From: JALFST01 sp022779285
Lineage (GTDB): Bacteria > Bacillota > Clostridia > Tissierellales > Peptoniphilaceae
Direction: 5' to 3' (one strand)
Assembly (NCBI GenBank): GCA_050313895.1
Contig: JBNPMI010000004.1
Length of the DNA stretch: 64,000 nucleotides
Notes under the pieces: model-generated
Database searches by the model: none
What the model saw: only the letters and a program-made list of their open reading frames with translations
Told to the model about the DNA's origin: nothing
Translations under genes and position numbers: made by a program
Part shown: positions 27,910 through 37,161 of the stretch, piece by piece
Position numbering within the stretch: the first letter of the stretch is position 1
How the letters are laid out: each line of letters opens with the position of its first letter

Positions 27910-29304
27910 ATGACCATACGCATTATTCGAAACGGTTCCGTTTATGTAAACGGCGCCTTTCAGAAAAAAAATCTCGTTATTGCAGACGGACGCATTGTTT
28001 CTATTTCCGATTCGGACAACGGAGCTTCCATTTCCTTTCCATCGTCCCCTTTATTCGAAAAAACAAAGAACATCGCTCAATCGGTTGCTTCGGAGGAAAT
28101 CCTCGATGCGACCGATTGTTTTATATTTCCCGGCTTTGTGGATATGCATGTGCATTTCCGTGAGCCGGGTTTTTCGTATAAAGAGACGATTGCGACGGGA
28201 ACCCGAGCCGCTGCGCGCGGCGGATACACCGTTTGCTGTACCATGCCCAATCTCAACCCCGTGCCGGATTCGCTTGCCAATCTCCGGGTGCAGCTTGAGA
28301 TCATCGAAAAAACCGCCTGCATACATGTACTGCCCTATGGCGCTATTACGCAGGGAGAAAAGGGAGCTGTGCTTTCGGATATGGAGGCTCTTGCCCCGTA
28401 TGTCGTCGGCTTTACCGATGACGGCGCGGGCGTCGCCAACACCGAAATCATGCGTCAGGCAATGCAGCGGGCAAGGCAGCTGAAAAAGCCTGTTGCGGCA
28501 CATGCGGAGGATCTGACACTGACCCGCGGCGGCGTGATTCATGACGGAGACTATGCCAAGCGACACGGACTGCCCGGAAATCCCTCGGAAAGCGAATGGA
28601 GGCAGGTGGAGCGGGATATTCAATTAGCGCATGAAACGGGTGTACAGTACCATGTTTGCCATGTTTCCACCAAAGAAAGCGCACGCCTTGTTGCCGATGC
28701 ACAAAAAGAAGGACTGCCCGTCACCTGCGAAACCGCCCCTCATTATCTGACACTTACCGATGCCGATCTCCGGGATGAGGGCAGGTTCAAGATGAATCCG
28801 CCCATTCGCTCTGCGGACGATCGGACGGCTCTTCAAAAGGGCATTATCGACGGCTCCATCGCTTGTATCGCAACAGATCATGCACCCCACTCGAAGGAAG
28901 AAAAATCGAAGGGTCTCTTGAAAAGTCTCAATGGCATTGTAGGACTGGAAACAGCCTTTCCCATCCTCTATACACGGTTGGTGCGCACGGGACTTCTGCC
29001 GTTATCCGTATTGATTGAGAGAATGAGCACAGCGCCCCACAGGATTTTTTCCCTAAGCCATGTGCATGAGGTCGGCCACACCTTCGGAATCGGAGAGAAA
29101 ATTGCGGAAGGGAAGCCATGCGATCTCACCATTTTCGATCTCAATCATCCGTACCGCATTGATTCTGCAGATTTTCTCTCCAAAGGAAAGGCCTCTCCCT
29201 ATCTCGGCGAGAAGGTCTATGGAAAATGCCTGCTCACCCTCGTAGGCGGCGAGGCCGCCTACGAGGATCCTCAATTTCGATTATCGAAATCTTTGCGGAA
29301 ATAA
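27910..29304 (+). CDS. pyrC: Dihydroorotase, class I
   Basis: A 464-residue amidohydrolase that cyclises carbamoyl-aspartate to dihydroorotate. Metal ligands are in DMHVHFREPG, and the later motif ATDHAPHS is intact. The N-terminus TIRIIRNGSVYVNG is the usual small beta domain, with a slightly long insert at about residues 40-60. ATG 27910 has GGAGTCG upstream; longer in-frame starts lack a site. It is the first gene of pyrC-K-D-F-E-B-I. Confidence 0.95.
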   Translation: MTIRIIRNGSVYVNGAFQKKNLVIADGRIVSISDSDNGASISFPSSPLFEKTKNIAQSVASEEILDATDCFIFPGFVDMHVHFREPGFSYKETIATGTRAAARGGYTVCCTMPNLNPVPDSLANLRVQLEIIEKTACIHVLPYGAITQGEKGAVLSDMEALAPYVVGFTDDGAGVANTEIMRQAMQRARQLKKPVAAHAEDLTLTRGGVIHDGDYAKRHGLPGNPSESEWRQVERDIQLAHETGVQYHVCHVSTKESARLVADAQKEGLPVTCETAPHYLTLTDADLRDEGRFKMNPPIRSADDRTALQKGIIDGSIACIATDHAPHSKEEKSKGLLKSLNGIVGLETAFPILYTRLVRTGLLPLSVLIERMSTAPHRIFSLSHVHEVGHTFGIGEKIAEGKPCDLTIFDLNHPYRIDSADFLSKGKASPYLGEKVYGKCLLTLVGGEAAYEDPQFRLSKSLRK

Positions 29305-29313
29305 GGGGGCTCT

Positions 29314-30084
29314 ATGAAACAAGTAAGCTGCAAAATCATCTCGAATATGCAAATTGCACCCTTGATCTACCGTCTTGAGCTGAAGGGAGATACCTCCGCT
29401 CTGCAAAATCCGGGCCAGTTCGTCAATATCGCGATCCCCGGATTTTCCTTGCGCCGTCCCATTTCGGTATGCGATTGGAAAGATGGACAAATCACGCTCA
29501 TCTACAAGGTTGTCGGCAACGGCACGAGGGCACTTGCCCGGTACCGGGAGGGAAATCTCGATCTGCTCTGCGGACTCGGAAACGGATTTTCTCTTTCACG
29601 CGCAAAGGGCCATATACCGCTTCTGATCGGCGGCGGTGTCGGCATTCCGCCTCTATATGCTTTGGCGAAAAAGTTCAAAGAGCAGAAAGCAAGACCCGTG
29701 ATTTTTCTCGGTTTCAATACGGCTTCCGAAATTTTTTATCAAAAAGAATTTCAGGAGCTTTCCGACGTCGTCCTCATTTCCACCATGGATGGAAGCTGCG
29801 GCATTGCAGGCACCGTGGTGGATGCCCTGCAAATTTGGGCCGGTGAAAATCGGGATGCCTCGCCCTATCTCTATAGCTGCGGTCCCATACCCATGATGCG
29901 TGCTCTGTGGACACAAGCCGATCGCTTTGGCTGGGAAGGCGAATTCAGTTTAGAGGAACGCATGGGCTGCGGTTTCGGCGCATGCATGGGGTGCTCCATA
30001 CTCACGGCATCCGGTTCAAAGCGCATCTGCCGAGAGGGCCCGGTATTTGTGAAAGGAGATTTGCTGTGGAATCCGGAAAAATAA
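29314..30084 (+). CDS. pyrK: Dihydroorotate dehydrogenase electron-transfer subunit
   Basis: A 256-residue FAD/[2Fe-2S] subunit that passes electrons from PyrD (class 1B) to NAD+. The flavin motif SLRRPISVC, the NAD-binding LLIGGGVGIPPLY and the C-terminal cluster ligands MGCGFGACMGCSI...RICREGPVF are all present. AGGGGG precedes ATG 29314. It overlaps pyrD by 19 bases, so the two subunits are translationally coupled. Confidence 0.95.
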   Translation: MKQVSCKIISNMQIAPLIYRLELKGDTSALQNPGQFVNIAIPGFSLRRPISVCDWKDGQITLIYKVVGNGTRALARYREGNLDLLCGLGNGFSLSRAKGHIPLLIGGGVGIPPLYALAKKFKEQKARPVIFLGFNTASEIFYQKEFQELSDVVLISTMDGSCGIAGTVVDALQIWAGENRDASPYLYSCGPIPMMRALWTQADRFGWEGEFSLEERMGCGFGACMGCSILTASGSKRICREGPVFVKGDLLWNPEK

Positions 30085-31016
30085 AAAACTCTCTTGCCGT
30101 CTGTCTTTCCGGATGGGAAATTGAGAATCCCATCATCCCCGCAAGCGGCACCTTCGGCTACGGTCTGGAATTTGCGGAACTCTACGATATTAACTGTCTC
30201 GGCACATTTTCCTGCAAGGGCACTACCTTGCATGAGCGCTTCGGAAACCCTGCGCCTCGCATTGCGGAAACCGCATCCGGCATGCTCAATGCCGTCGGTC
30301 TGCAAAATCCCGGAGTAGATCATGTCATAGAACACGAGCTCCCGGCGCTGGCAAAGGTATTTCACAAAAAAATCATTGCCAACATCAGCGGATTTTCCAT
30401 TGATGAATATGCGCAAACCGCCGAGAAAATGGATGCCGAGGAAATCGTAGCTCTCCTTGAGATCAACGTGAGCTGTCCGAATGTCGATCACGGGGGAATG
30501 TCCTTCGGTGTAGATCCCGTGCTCCTGACAGATGTCGTAAGAGCCGTCAAGGCTGTAACAAAAAAACCTGTCTACATCAAGCTCTCTCCCAATGTCAGCG
30601 ATATCCGTACGCTTGCCCTTGCCGCTGAACAAGCGGGCTGCGACGGACTGAGCCTGATCAATACCTTTCTGGGAATGAGGCTGGATCTTTCCGGGCGCAA
30701 GCCCGTGCTGGCCAATCGAACCGGAGGACTTTCCGGGCCTGCCGTCTTTCCTCTCGCTCTTCGTATGGTATATGACGTGTATGAAGCGGTTCATATACCC
30801 ATCATCGGCATGGGCGGCATTTCCTCTGCCGAGGATGTTTTGGAGATGATGATGGCCGGTGCTTCCGCCGTGCAAATCGGTGCCGCGAACCTCAAGGATC
30901 CCTATGCATGCCCGAAAATTCTGGAGGATTTGCCCCGTGTCATGCAAAAATACGGCATTTCCGATTTGAAGGAAATCATCGGTGCCGCTCACAATGCGGC
31001 CCCTGATCAGGGATAG
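30066..31016 (+). CDS. pyrD: Dihydroorotate dehydrogenase catalytic subunit, class 1B
   Basis: A 316-residue FMN enzyme that oxidises dihydroorotate to orotate. The PASGTFGYG and NAVGLQNPG segments, the catalytic-loop region EINVSCPNVDHGG with its Cys, and IIGMGGISSAEDVLEM are typical. The start is GTG at 30066 with AAAGGAG upstream, inside the end of pyrK; longer frames overlap pyrK further and have no ribosome site. Partner of PyrK. Confidence 0.94.
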   Translation: MESGKIKNSLAVCLSGWEIENPIIPASGTFGYGLEFAELYDINCLGTFSCKGTTLHERFGNPAPRIAETASGMLNAVGLQNPGVDHVIEHELPALAKVFHKKIIANISGFSIDEYAQTAEKMDAEEIVALLEINVSCPNVDHGGMSFGVDPVLLTDVVRAVKAVTKKPVYIKLSPNVSDIRTLALAAEQAGCDGLSLINTFLGMRLDLSGRKPVLANRTGGLSGPAVFPLALRMVYDVYEAVHIPIIGMGGISSAEDVLEMMMAGASAVQIGAANLKDPYACPKILEDLPRVMQKYGISDLKEIIGAAHNAAPDQG

Positions 31017-31080
31017 CGGCCGGCATGGCATATAGAAAAACAAGTCCCGGCACAAGAACAGTTCACAGAAAGGAAGGAAG

Positions 31081-31767
31081 ATGGGAAAGGATGTTATGAT
31101 CGCTTTGGATTTTCCAAATGCCGAAAAAGCCTTGGGGCTTTTGGAAAAGCTGGCTCCTGAAAAGCCATATGTAAAGGTCGGCATGGAGCTTTTTTACGCG
31201 GAAGGGCCGGACCTTATTCGCGTATTAAAGGAAAAGGGATATCCGATCTTCCTCGATCTGAAGCTCCATGATATTCCTCATACCGTTGAACAAGCCATGC
31301 GCCGATTGGCGGAGCTTCACATCGATATGACCAATATCCATGCAGCAGGCGGAATCAGCATGATGCAGGCGGCACGCCGCGGATTCGGCAACGATGCTCT
31401 CCTGATCGGTGTCACCCAGCTGACCTCAACCTCACAGGAGGTCATGAACGAGGAAATCGGGATTCCGGGAAATGTGGAAGCTGTTGTCAAGGCCTATGCA
31501 CAAAATTGTCTCAGAGCGGGGCTCAACGGCGTGGTGTGCTCCCCCTTGGAAGCTCCCATCGTACACGAGGCCTGCGGATCCGATTTTCTTACGATCACGC
31601 CCGGTGTGCGCTTTGCGGAGAATTCGGTCGATGATCAAAAACGTGTCACAACACCCGCTTGCGCAAGGGAGCTTGGCAGTGACTACATCGTGGTCGGCCG
31701 TGCCATTACCGGTGCCGCAGATCCCGCAGAAGCCTATAAGCGCTGCGTAAAAGAATTCGTCGGCTGA
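31081..31767 (+). CDS. pyrF: Orotidine-5'-phosphate decarboxylase
   Basis: A 228-residue TIM-barrel enzyme that converts OMP to UMP. IALDFP at the N-terminus, the catalytic FLDLKLHDIPHT, and C-terminal DYIVVGRAIT are diagnostic. AGGAAGGAAG precedes ATG 31081. Sixty-four bases separate it from pyrD. Confidence 0.96.
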   Translation: MGKDVMIALDFPNAEKALGLLEKLAPEKPYVKVGMELFYAEGPDLIRVLKEKGYPIFLDLKLHDIPHTVEQAMRRLAELHIDMTNIHAAGGISMMQAARRGFGNDALLIGVTQLTSTSQEVMNEEIGIPGNVEAVVKAYAQNCLRAGLNGVVCSPLEAPIVHEACGSDFLTITPGVRFAENSVDDQKRVTTPACARELGSDYIVVGRAITGAADPAEAYKRCVKEFVG

Positions 31768-31817
31768 TGTTTCCTTTGCTCTCGGCTCACAAATCCGTCA
31801 TATCGGAAGGAGGTTTC

Positions 31818-32468
31818 ATGAAAAAAGAAATTGCAGCACAGTTATTGAAAATTCAGGCTGTTTTTCTAAGCCCTGAAAAGCCCTTTACCTGGGCAAGCGG
31901 AATTCACAGTCCGATCTATACGGACAATCGCCTGGTTTTATCCTACCCTGAGGTTCGAAATGCGGTGGAAAAAGGATTGGCAAGCCTCGTAAAAGAACAC
32001 TTTCCCGATGCCGAGGCGCTCTTCGGAACGAGCACGGCCGGAATTGCTCATGCCGCCATCGCCGCCACGATTTTGGATCTTCCCATGGGATATGTCCGCG
32101 GTTCTGCCAAAGATCACGGAAGGCAAAACCGGATCGAGGGAAAGCTTCTTCCCGGTCAACGCGTTGTTGTGATCGAGGATCTGATCTCCACGGGAGGCAG
32201 TGTTCTGGAGGTTGTCGAAGGATTGCGCGAAGCAGGCGCGAAGGTATTAGGCATTGTCTCGATTTTTACGTATGGAATGCAAAATAGTCTCAGCCGTCTG
32301 GCCGCTGCCGAAATTACCAATGTCAGTCTCACCGATTTTGATACGGTAATTGAGGTCGCTGCCGAACAAAAATATATAGCTCCCGAGGATATCGTGCGTC
32401 TGCGCGCTTTCCGGGACAACCCGTCGGATGAGAGCTGGATTCACAGAACAGAAGAGGAGGATGCATGA
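31818..32468 (+). CDS. pyrE: Orotate phosphoribosyltransferase
   Basis: A 216-residue enzyme that joins orotate and PRPP to OMP. The PRPP loop is VVVIEDLISTGGS, and FTWASGIHSPIYTDNR is the usual N-terminal segment. ATG 31818 follows GGAAGGAGG. Its stop overlaps the pyrB start by four bases (ATGA). Confidence 0.96.
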   Translation: MKKEIAAQLLKIQAVFLSPEKPFTWASGIHSPIYTDNRLVLSYPEVRNAVEKGLASLVKEHFPDAEALFGTSTAGIAHAAIAATILDLPMGYVRGSAKDHGRQNRIEGKLLPGQRVVVIEDLISTGGSVLEVVEGLREAGAKVLGIVSIFTYGMQNSLSRLAAAEITNVSLTDFDTVIEVAAEQKYIAPEDIVRLRAFRDNPSDESWIHRTEEEDA

Positions 32469-33379
32469 AAGATTTAATTGATATCAAGGATCTCAGCACG
32501 GAGGAAATCAATGAGCTCATCGATGTCGCCATGGACATCATCGAGCATCCGGAAGCGTATCATGAAAAATGCCGCTATAAAAAAATCGGAACCTTATTTT
32601 ATGAGCCGTCCACGCGAACCCGCCTCAGCTTTGAATCGGCCATGCTTGACCTGGGCGGATCCGTGATCGGGTTTTCAGAGGCTGCCTCAAGCTCTGCCGC
32701 AAAAGGAGAAAGCGTAGCGGATACCGCAAAAACCGTGGAATGCTTTGCCGATATCATCGCGATGCGTCATCCGAAGGAAGGCGCCCCCTATGTTGCCGGC
32801 AAGGCCGTCAACATTCCGGTCATCAATGCGGGAGACGGCGGGCACAACCACCCGACGCAAACGCTGACCGACCTTCTCACGATTTATCGTGAAATGGGAC
32901 ATCTTGACAGTCTCGTCATCGGTTGCTGCGGAGATTTGAAATTCGGACGTACTGTGCATTCCCTTATCACCGCCATGAGCCGCTACGCCAATGTCCGCTT
33001 TGTGCTGATCTCTCCCGAGGAGCTGCGCATTCCCGAACACGTTCGCACAGAGGTGCTGGACAGGCAGGGAATTCCTTATGAGGAGGTTCGCGATCTCGAG
33101 TCGGTCATCCCCACATTGGATATCCTCTACATGACGCGTGTACAGCGCGAGCGATTTTTCAATGAAGCGGACTACATTCGCCTCAAGGACACCTACATTC
33201 TGAGCCCTCAAAAGCTTGCAAAGGCAAAACCCGATATGCGTGTACTCCACCCTCTGCCGCGTGTCAATGAAATTTCCGTAGCGGTGGATCAGGATCCCCG
33301 TGCCGCTTATTTCCGTCAGGTGGCAAACGGAAAATTCATTCGTATGGCGCTCATCATGAAATTATTGGAGGTGAAATAA
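32465..33379 (+). CDS. pyrB: Aspartate carbamoyltransferase, catalytic chain
   Basis: A 304-residue enzyme that makes carbamoyl-aspartate from carbamoyl phosphate and aspartate. The carbamoyl-phosphate site EPSTRTRLSFE and the aspartate-binding region LHPLPRVNEI are intact. It is coupled by overlap to pyrE and, at its 3' end, to pyrI. The presence of pyrI implies an E. coli-like allosteric holoenzyme. Confidence 0.96.
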   Translation: MKDLIDIKDLSTEEINELIDVAMDIIEHPEAYHEKCRYKKIGTLFYEPSTRTRLSFESAMLDLGGSVIGFSEAASSSAAKGESVADTAKTVECFADIIAMRHPKEGAPYVAGKAVNIPVINAGDGGHNHPTQTLTDLLTIYREMGHLDSLVIGCCGDLKFGRTVHSLITAMSRYANVRFVLISPEELRIPEHVRTEVLDRQGIPYEEVRDLESVIPTLDILYMTRVQRERFFNEADYIRLKDTYILSPQKLAKAKPDMRVLHPLPRVNEISVAVDQDPRAAYFRQVANGKFIRMALIMKLLEVK

Positions 33380-33804
33380 TGATTTTAGGAGATTTGCAGG
33401 ACGGTATCGTCATTGACCATATTCCCGTAGGAGAGGGCATGCACCTCTACCACCATCTGGGGCTCGACAAGCTGGATGCACAAGTGGCGCTCATTGAGCG
33501 CGCTTCCAGCGAAAAAATCGGGCGCAAGGACATTCTGAAAATTGCAAAGCCGATGGATCTGGACTTTGATCTGCTCGGCTACTTTGATCCCCACATCACC
33601 GTGTCCATCGTTCGGGAAGGAAAGATCGTGGAAAAGAAGCATCCTCGCCTTCCGGAAACGCTCACCGATATTCTGCATTGCCATAATCCTCGCTGCATTA
33701 CCTCGATTGAGCAGGAGTTGCCTCATGTTTTCCGGTTGACGGATCCTGAAAAAAAGATCTATCGCTGCATCTATTGCGAGACCATAGGAAAGCCGGAGGA
33801 ATGA
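33379..33804 (+). CDS. pyrI: Aspartate carbamoyltransferase, regulatory chain
   Basis: A 141-residue nucleotide-sensing subunit that binds PyrB. The zinc domain has four cysteines: CHNPRC and, after a spacer, CIYC. The N-terminal domain GIVIDHIPVGEG binds CTP/ATP effectors. It overlaps pyrB by one base. B. subtilis lacks this subunit; it occurs in Clostridia and enterobacteria. Confidence 0.96.
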   Translation: MILGDLQDGIVIDHIPVGEGMHLYHHLGLDKLDAQVALIERASSEKIGRKDILKIAKPMDLDFDLLGYFDPHITVSIVREGKIVEKKHPRLPETLTDILHCHNPRCITSIEQELPHVFRLTDPEKKIYRCIYCETIGKPEE

Positions 33805-33820
33805 ATACAGAAAGAAAATG

Positions 33821-33856
33821 CAAGCGCCGTTTCCGAGAGGGACGGCGCTTTTTTCT
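33821..33856 (+). terminator. Terminator of the pyr operon
   Basis: A stem AAGCGCCGT...ACGGCGCTT (33822-33850) followed by six T. It starts 18 bases after the pyrI stop. Confidence 0.95.
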
Positions 33857-33873
33857 TCGGCTTCGAAGGCTGA

Positions 33874-34003
33874 TCAGGATCGAAATGTTAAGTGAATATA
33901 AGCGTGAATCCAGGTGTCCATCGACTTGTCAATCTTCTGCAGATTCACATTGCGCTCCATGTGCCTCTTGAATGCTGCCCTCCACTCCGCATCCTCCGCC
34001 GCC
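33874..34003 (-). pseudogene. Possible gene fragment
   Basis: A 42-codon open stretch without a start, ending in TGA, reads protein-like residues (DAEWRAAFKRHMERNVNLQ and DKSMDTWIHAYIHL). It is preceded in frame by a stop. I do not recognise the family. It lies at the border between the pyr operon and the AT-rich export island, where broken genes are expected. Confidence 0.25.
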
Positions 34004-34035
34004 TAAATTGTCTTTCCTCTCATATTTTGGGTACA

Positions 34036-36129
34036 TCAACCCAGTACCTCGCTCATATCCATTCTTCGATACCGAATGGCAATCACCGGAGCCGTTGCCG
34101 ATAAGATCACGAAAAGGAAACCCCATGTCATAATCGGACGACTCCGAATCACCAAAAGACAGTAGCTCACAATCAGCATAAAAATAACGGCAAGCTCCCA
34201 GTAAAATCCATAAATCACGCGATGCGCGGGATAGCCGAGAGAGCGATAGACTGCCCATTTTTTCTTTGAGGAAGCAATGTAGAAATAACATAACGAGGAT
34301 AGGGTAATCAAAAAGACACAAAGGACGGGAAACATCTCTGCAAGTGTATATCCTGTATAATCTCTCAGATTTTGTTTTCCCTGCTTTACGCGCTCAGCAC
34401 CATCCCTCCATCCGATGCTTTCCCGCACACCATATCGATCGAATTCTCGTTCGACGCGCGCTGTGTTTTCTTGAGAGACGAAAAGTCCGAAGCTGATGCT
34501 TTCCTCAAGAAAATGATCCTCATCTTTTTGAAGAACGAAGATGGGCTGCGTCGATGAGCTTTCCGGCTCATCGATGGCGAGATCCGCATATTTTACTCGA
34601 TCATACGGCACAATTTGTATTGCAGTACCGCTAAGATGAAAATTGAAAGCTTCCCACTTTGTCTGAGATTGCAGATCCCGCGGCATAAATATATAGACCG
34701 TTCCGGACGGTAATGCCGAGAGAGGAATCTTGGTATCTTTTTGAAAAAATTCGCAAAGAGAAAAATATGCTTCGTTGATTTCATATCCTCTGTGATATAC
34801 AGGTTCTACACCTGAATTTTCATAGGCTTCTCTTCCCTTTTCGTCCACATATTCATTTTCCCGAAATTTCAAGATCAACCCTTCCTGATTGAGCTCATCA
34901 TAGATTTTTTGATGCAAAGCATATGCACTGTCATTTCTTGCGGATTCGTGCTGTGTTCCCATTTCAAAGCTTCTGTTCTCGGTCAATTGCAGCTCGATTT
35001 CCCGATATTTTGCGGCGATTTCTCCATGTGTTTGAAAATATCGGGCAGCATGGAACAACTCCGGAAAATTGTGCAGGGGTGTCTCCAGTTTCGGCAAAAG
35101 GGCACACCCCACAAAAACCACCAAAACAAAAATACATACCGTGATTTTTTCGTTGAAATTTTTATTCTTCAACAAATCGGAGATTTTTTGACGATTGAGA
35201 AAAATGGCACCTGCGAAGCCGCATAAAATCAATACCAGAAGCAAAAGTCCCAAATACAAATATCCATAAAGAAGAAGCTCGACCATTCGGGGATTCCAGG
35301 CTCTGAAAATCAGCCACGTCCCGATACACGGGACAAGAAGGAAGGATGCCGCACCCAAAAAAAATTCTGTTTTAAAAAGATAAGACAAGATCGAAAATGT
35401 ACCATATCCTTGAAGCTTGAATACCATTACACTCTTTGCTCCGGATGAAATCCGGAAGAAAATATAAAGCTGACAGAGAATGAAAATAATGATGGCATAA
35501 AAGGAAAAAAGAGACGGAATCTCCTCATCTTTATAAAATTGATGCGTTCCCAAATCCATATATTCAGCCGAATAGGAAGAATAGGTATCCAGTACCCTTG
35601 CATCGATATTTTTTTGCGAAGGTGTATAAAAATACTCCATTTCCGCTAAAATAAAGTCCTTATCCAATATTAATCGCATAGGAGCATACAGAAACGAGGT
35701 CTTTTTATAGTAGGAAAAAACAGGAAGGGCATTGGGTGCATTTGTTTTTTCTGTTGTAAAGTAAAAAGAAGAGTCTGAAAAATTATCCGGGATTTTCACC
35801 TCCTTTGGTAAGAAGGATCGAATATAGGAATTATCACCCGAAACATAATACGCGATAGAGGAAGGGCTTCCGTCGTCTCTTCTCCGGATAAGGGTAATCT
35901 GAATATATATACCTTCCTGCCTGGAAAGCTGAATCGCTTTTTGAACAATATCCGCTTTCTGTTTTTCATCGAATGACTGATTAAAAACAATTCCTCCACT
36001 TTCATATCGATCGATCCCGCCGAAAAGATTGTGAAGATTCGATGCATCCTGCTCTACAAAATTTTGATAAATAAGAAAAAAGAGGAGGGCAAACACTCCT
36101 ACAAATAAGCTCTGTAAGATTCGTTTCAT
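34036..36129 (-). CDS. Bacteriocin-associated integral membrane protein (DUF1430-like)
   Basis: A 697-residue membrane protein. One N-terminal helix is followed by an extracellular domain (about 30-205), then three to four helices (about 208-330), a second extracellular domain and a C-terminal helix cluster ending MSEVLG. This ABC-permease-like layout, and its partner ATPase, resemble the seven-helix bacteriocin-associated (putative immunity) proteins of the lactococcin-972 group. GAGGAGGAG lies just before ATG 36129. The gene is clearly more AT-rich than its neighbours, which suggests transfer. The specific assignment is moderate; an ABC permease is safe. Confidence 0.65.
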   Translation of the reverse strand: MKRILQSLFVGVFALLFFLIYQNFVEQDASNLHNLFGGIDRYESGGIVFNQSFDEKQKADIVQKAIQLSRQEGIYIQITLIRRRDDGSPSSIAYYVSGDNSYIRSFLPKEVKIPDNFSDSSFYFTTEKTNAPNALPVFSYYKKTSFLYAPMRLILDKDFILAEMEYFYTPSQKNIDARVLDTYSSYSAEYMDLGTHQFYKDEEIPSLFSFYAIIIFILCQLYIFFRISSGAKSVMVFKLQGYGTFSILSYLFKTEFFLGAASFLLVPCIGTWLIFRAWNPRMVELLLYGYLYLGLLLLVLILCGFAGAIFLNRQKISDLLKNKNFNEKITVCIFVLVVFVGCALLPKLETPLHNFPELFHAARYFQTHGEIAAKYREIELQLTENRSFEMGTQHESARNDSAYALHQKIYDELNQEGLILKFRENEYVDEKGREAYENSGVEPVYHRGYEINEAYFSLCEFFQKDTKIPLSALPSGTVYIFMPRDLQSQTKWEAFNFHLSGTAIQIVPYDRVKYADLAIDEPESSSTQPIFVLQKDEDHFLEESISFGLFVSQENTARVEREFDRYGVRESIGWRDGAERVKQGKQNLRDYTGYTLAEMFPVLCVFLITLSSLCYFYIASSKKKWAVYRSLGYPAHRVIYGFYWELAVIFMLIVSYCLLVIRSRPIMTWGFLFVILSATAPVIAIRYRRMDMSEVLG

Positions 36130-36141
36130 CTCTCCTCCTCT

Positions 36142-36675
36142 TTATCGTGTCACCCCTCTTTTATTTTTTTCCGCCATATACGCCATATTTTCTTCGTTAA
36201 TCGGGAAAATATCGACGGTTTCTCCGTTCTTGTTTTCCTGCCGAAGCTCTGAAAATTGATTTTGCTTAAAATCATAACGATACACGACCTTGATCGGTTC
36301 CTCGATCTCAATGTCATTGAGCTTTGCATGTGCGGGAAAATCATAGACCACATCGATAACATCCTCTTCTACATGATAGACGAACCGATATTTATTCTGA
36401 TCAGGAAGGAGGGAGACACGATCCGCCCCATAAATAAAATCATTGTAGCCTTCACAAATCCATACTTTTGGATCCTGGTGATCTATTGTCGCAGAACGAT
36501 CTGCAGGCCATGCCTCCCCGCTTCCCTGCTCAAGCGCAGACATCTCGATGGAATTTTCCACGCTCGATGCAGCCCCTGAGCTCTGCGTGCTTTCTTTTTT
36601 TGTCCCGCTGCAGGATGCCAGCAAAAAAATGAGCAAGAAAAATGGGAATACCCGTAAAAAACGATTATTATGCAT
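36142..36675 (-). CDS. Lipoprotein of the export island, function unknown
   Basis: A 177-residue lipoprotein. A signal peptide ends in the lipobox LLASC (Cys at about 22), followed by a Ser/Thr/Glu-rich linker and a domain with VWICEGYNDFIYGADR and a beta-rich C-terminal half (YRFVYHVEEDVIDVVYDF). No family recognised. It overlaps the remnant small gene upstream by eight bases and is 12 bases from the DUF1430-like gene. Its position suggests an immunity or accessory role in the same system. Confidence 0.75.
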   Translation of the reverse strand: MHNNRFLRVFPFFLLIFLLASCSGTKKESTQSSGAASSVENSIEMSALEQGSGEAWPADRSATIDHQDPKVWICEGYNDFIYGADRVSLLPDQNKYRFVYHVEEDVIDVVYDFPAHAKLNDIEIEEPIKVVYRYDFKQNQFSELRQENKNGETVDIFPINEENMAYMAEKNKRGVTR

Positions 36676-37044
36676 TCATTTTATCCCCCATCACATTTAT
36701 GAATCTCATACGAACCTCTATTGTGTTGCGAAAGAATCTTTGCTTCCTATTTTCGTTTTTTATCTCCGTAACATAATTCAAAGACTTGATGGTCATGTAG
36801 ACATCTTTGGTCTGCGCGGTCCTGACCACCGAATATCGAGTCCAGTGATTTTCTTTCTCTAATCCGGTCCAAAATTGCATGCGTCCATCCGCTCGAATAC
36901 GTAGGATATGGAGATCTCTCATAGAATGGATCTGCAGATGCATGATCTCTAAATATGCCTGTCACTAACAAAACCATCACAAACAATATAGGCAGCATTT
37001 CAGCGAATCTTTTTCTTTGTGAGCTCGGCTGCCTCCTTTCTCAT
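36668..37044 (-). pseudogene. Small secreted or membrane protein gene with frameshifts
   Basis: The coding sense is spread over three frames. Frame 1 starts at ATG 37044 (RKEAAELTKKKIR) and stops at 37000. Frame 2 continues with a signal-like helix (MLPILFVMVLLVTGIF, from 36998) and DPFYERSPYPTYSSGW. Frame 3 continues from about 36880 as FWTGLEKENHWTRYSVV to the stop at 36668. Joined, they would give one protein of about 120 residues with an N-terminal signal, in the place where a bacteriocin or toxin gene would stand. I cannot assign the mature part to a known bacteriocin. A real reading-frame change or a sequencing error are both possible. Confidence 0.5.
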
Positions 37045-37067
37045 CTTGCAATGCAATTCACATTTTC

Positions 37068-37096
37068 AGTATAGAAAGCATTTCCGGAATGTGCAA
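37068..37096 (-). promoter_or_regulatory. Promoter upstream of the small secreted gene
   Basis: TTGCAC (37091-37096), 17 bases, TATACT (37068-37073) on the minus strand. It would drive the small gene, the lipoprotein and the membrane protein. An AAAGGAGG lies about 30 bases downstream. Confidence 0.65.
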
Positions 37097-37161
37097 ATGT
37101 TTTCTATGAAGAAATGTTATTTAGTTTACAAAAGATATCGCGTCTTGATTTCTGATCGCAT

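Noticed and set aside
29871..31184. A 437-codon minus-strand frame
   Set aside because: Antisense to pyrK, pyrD and pyrF; no family features.
36668..37044. A lactococcin-972 structural gene
   Set aside because: The transporter context fits, but the mature sequence, in any frame or joined, does not show the family's pattern. It is reported only as a frameshifted small secreted gene.
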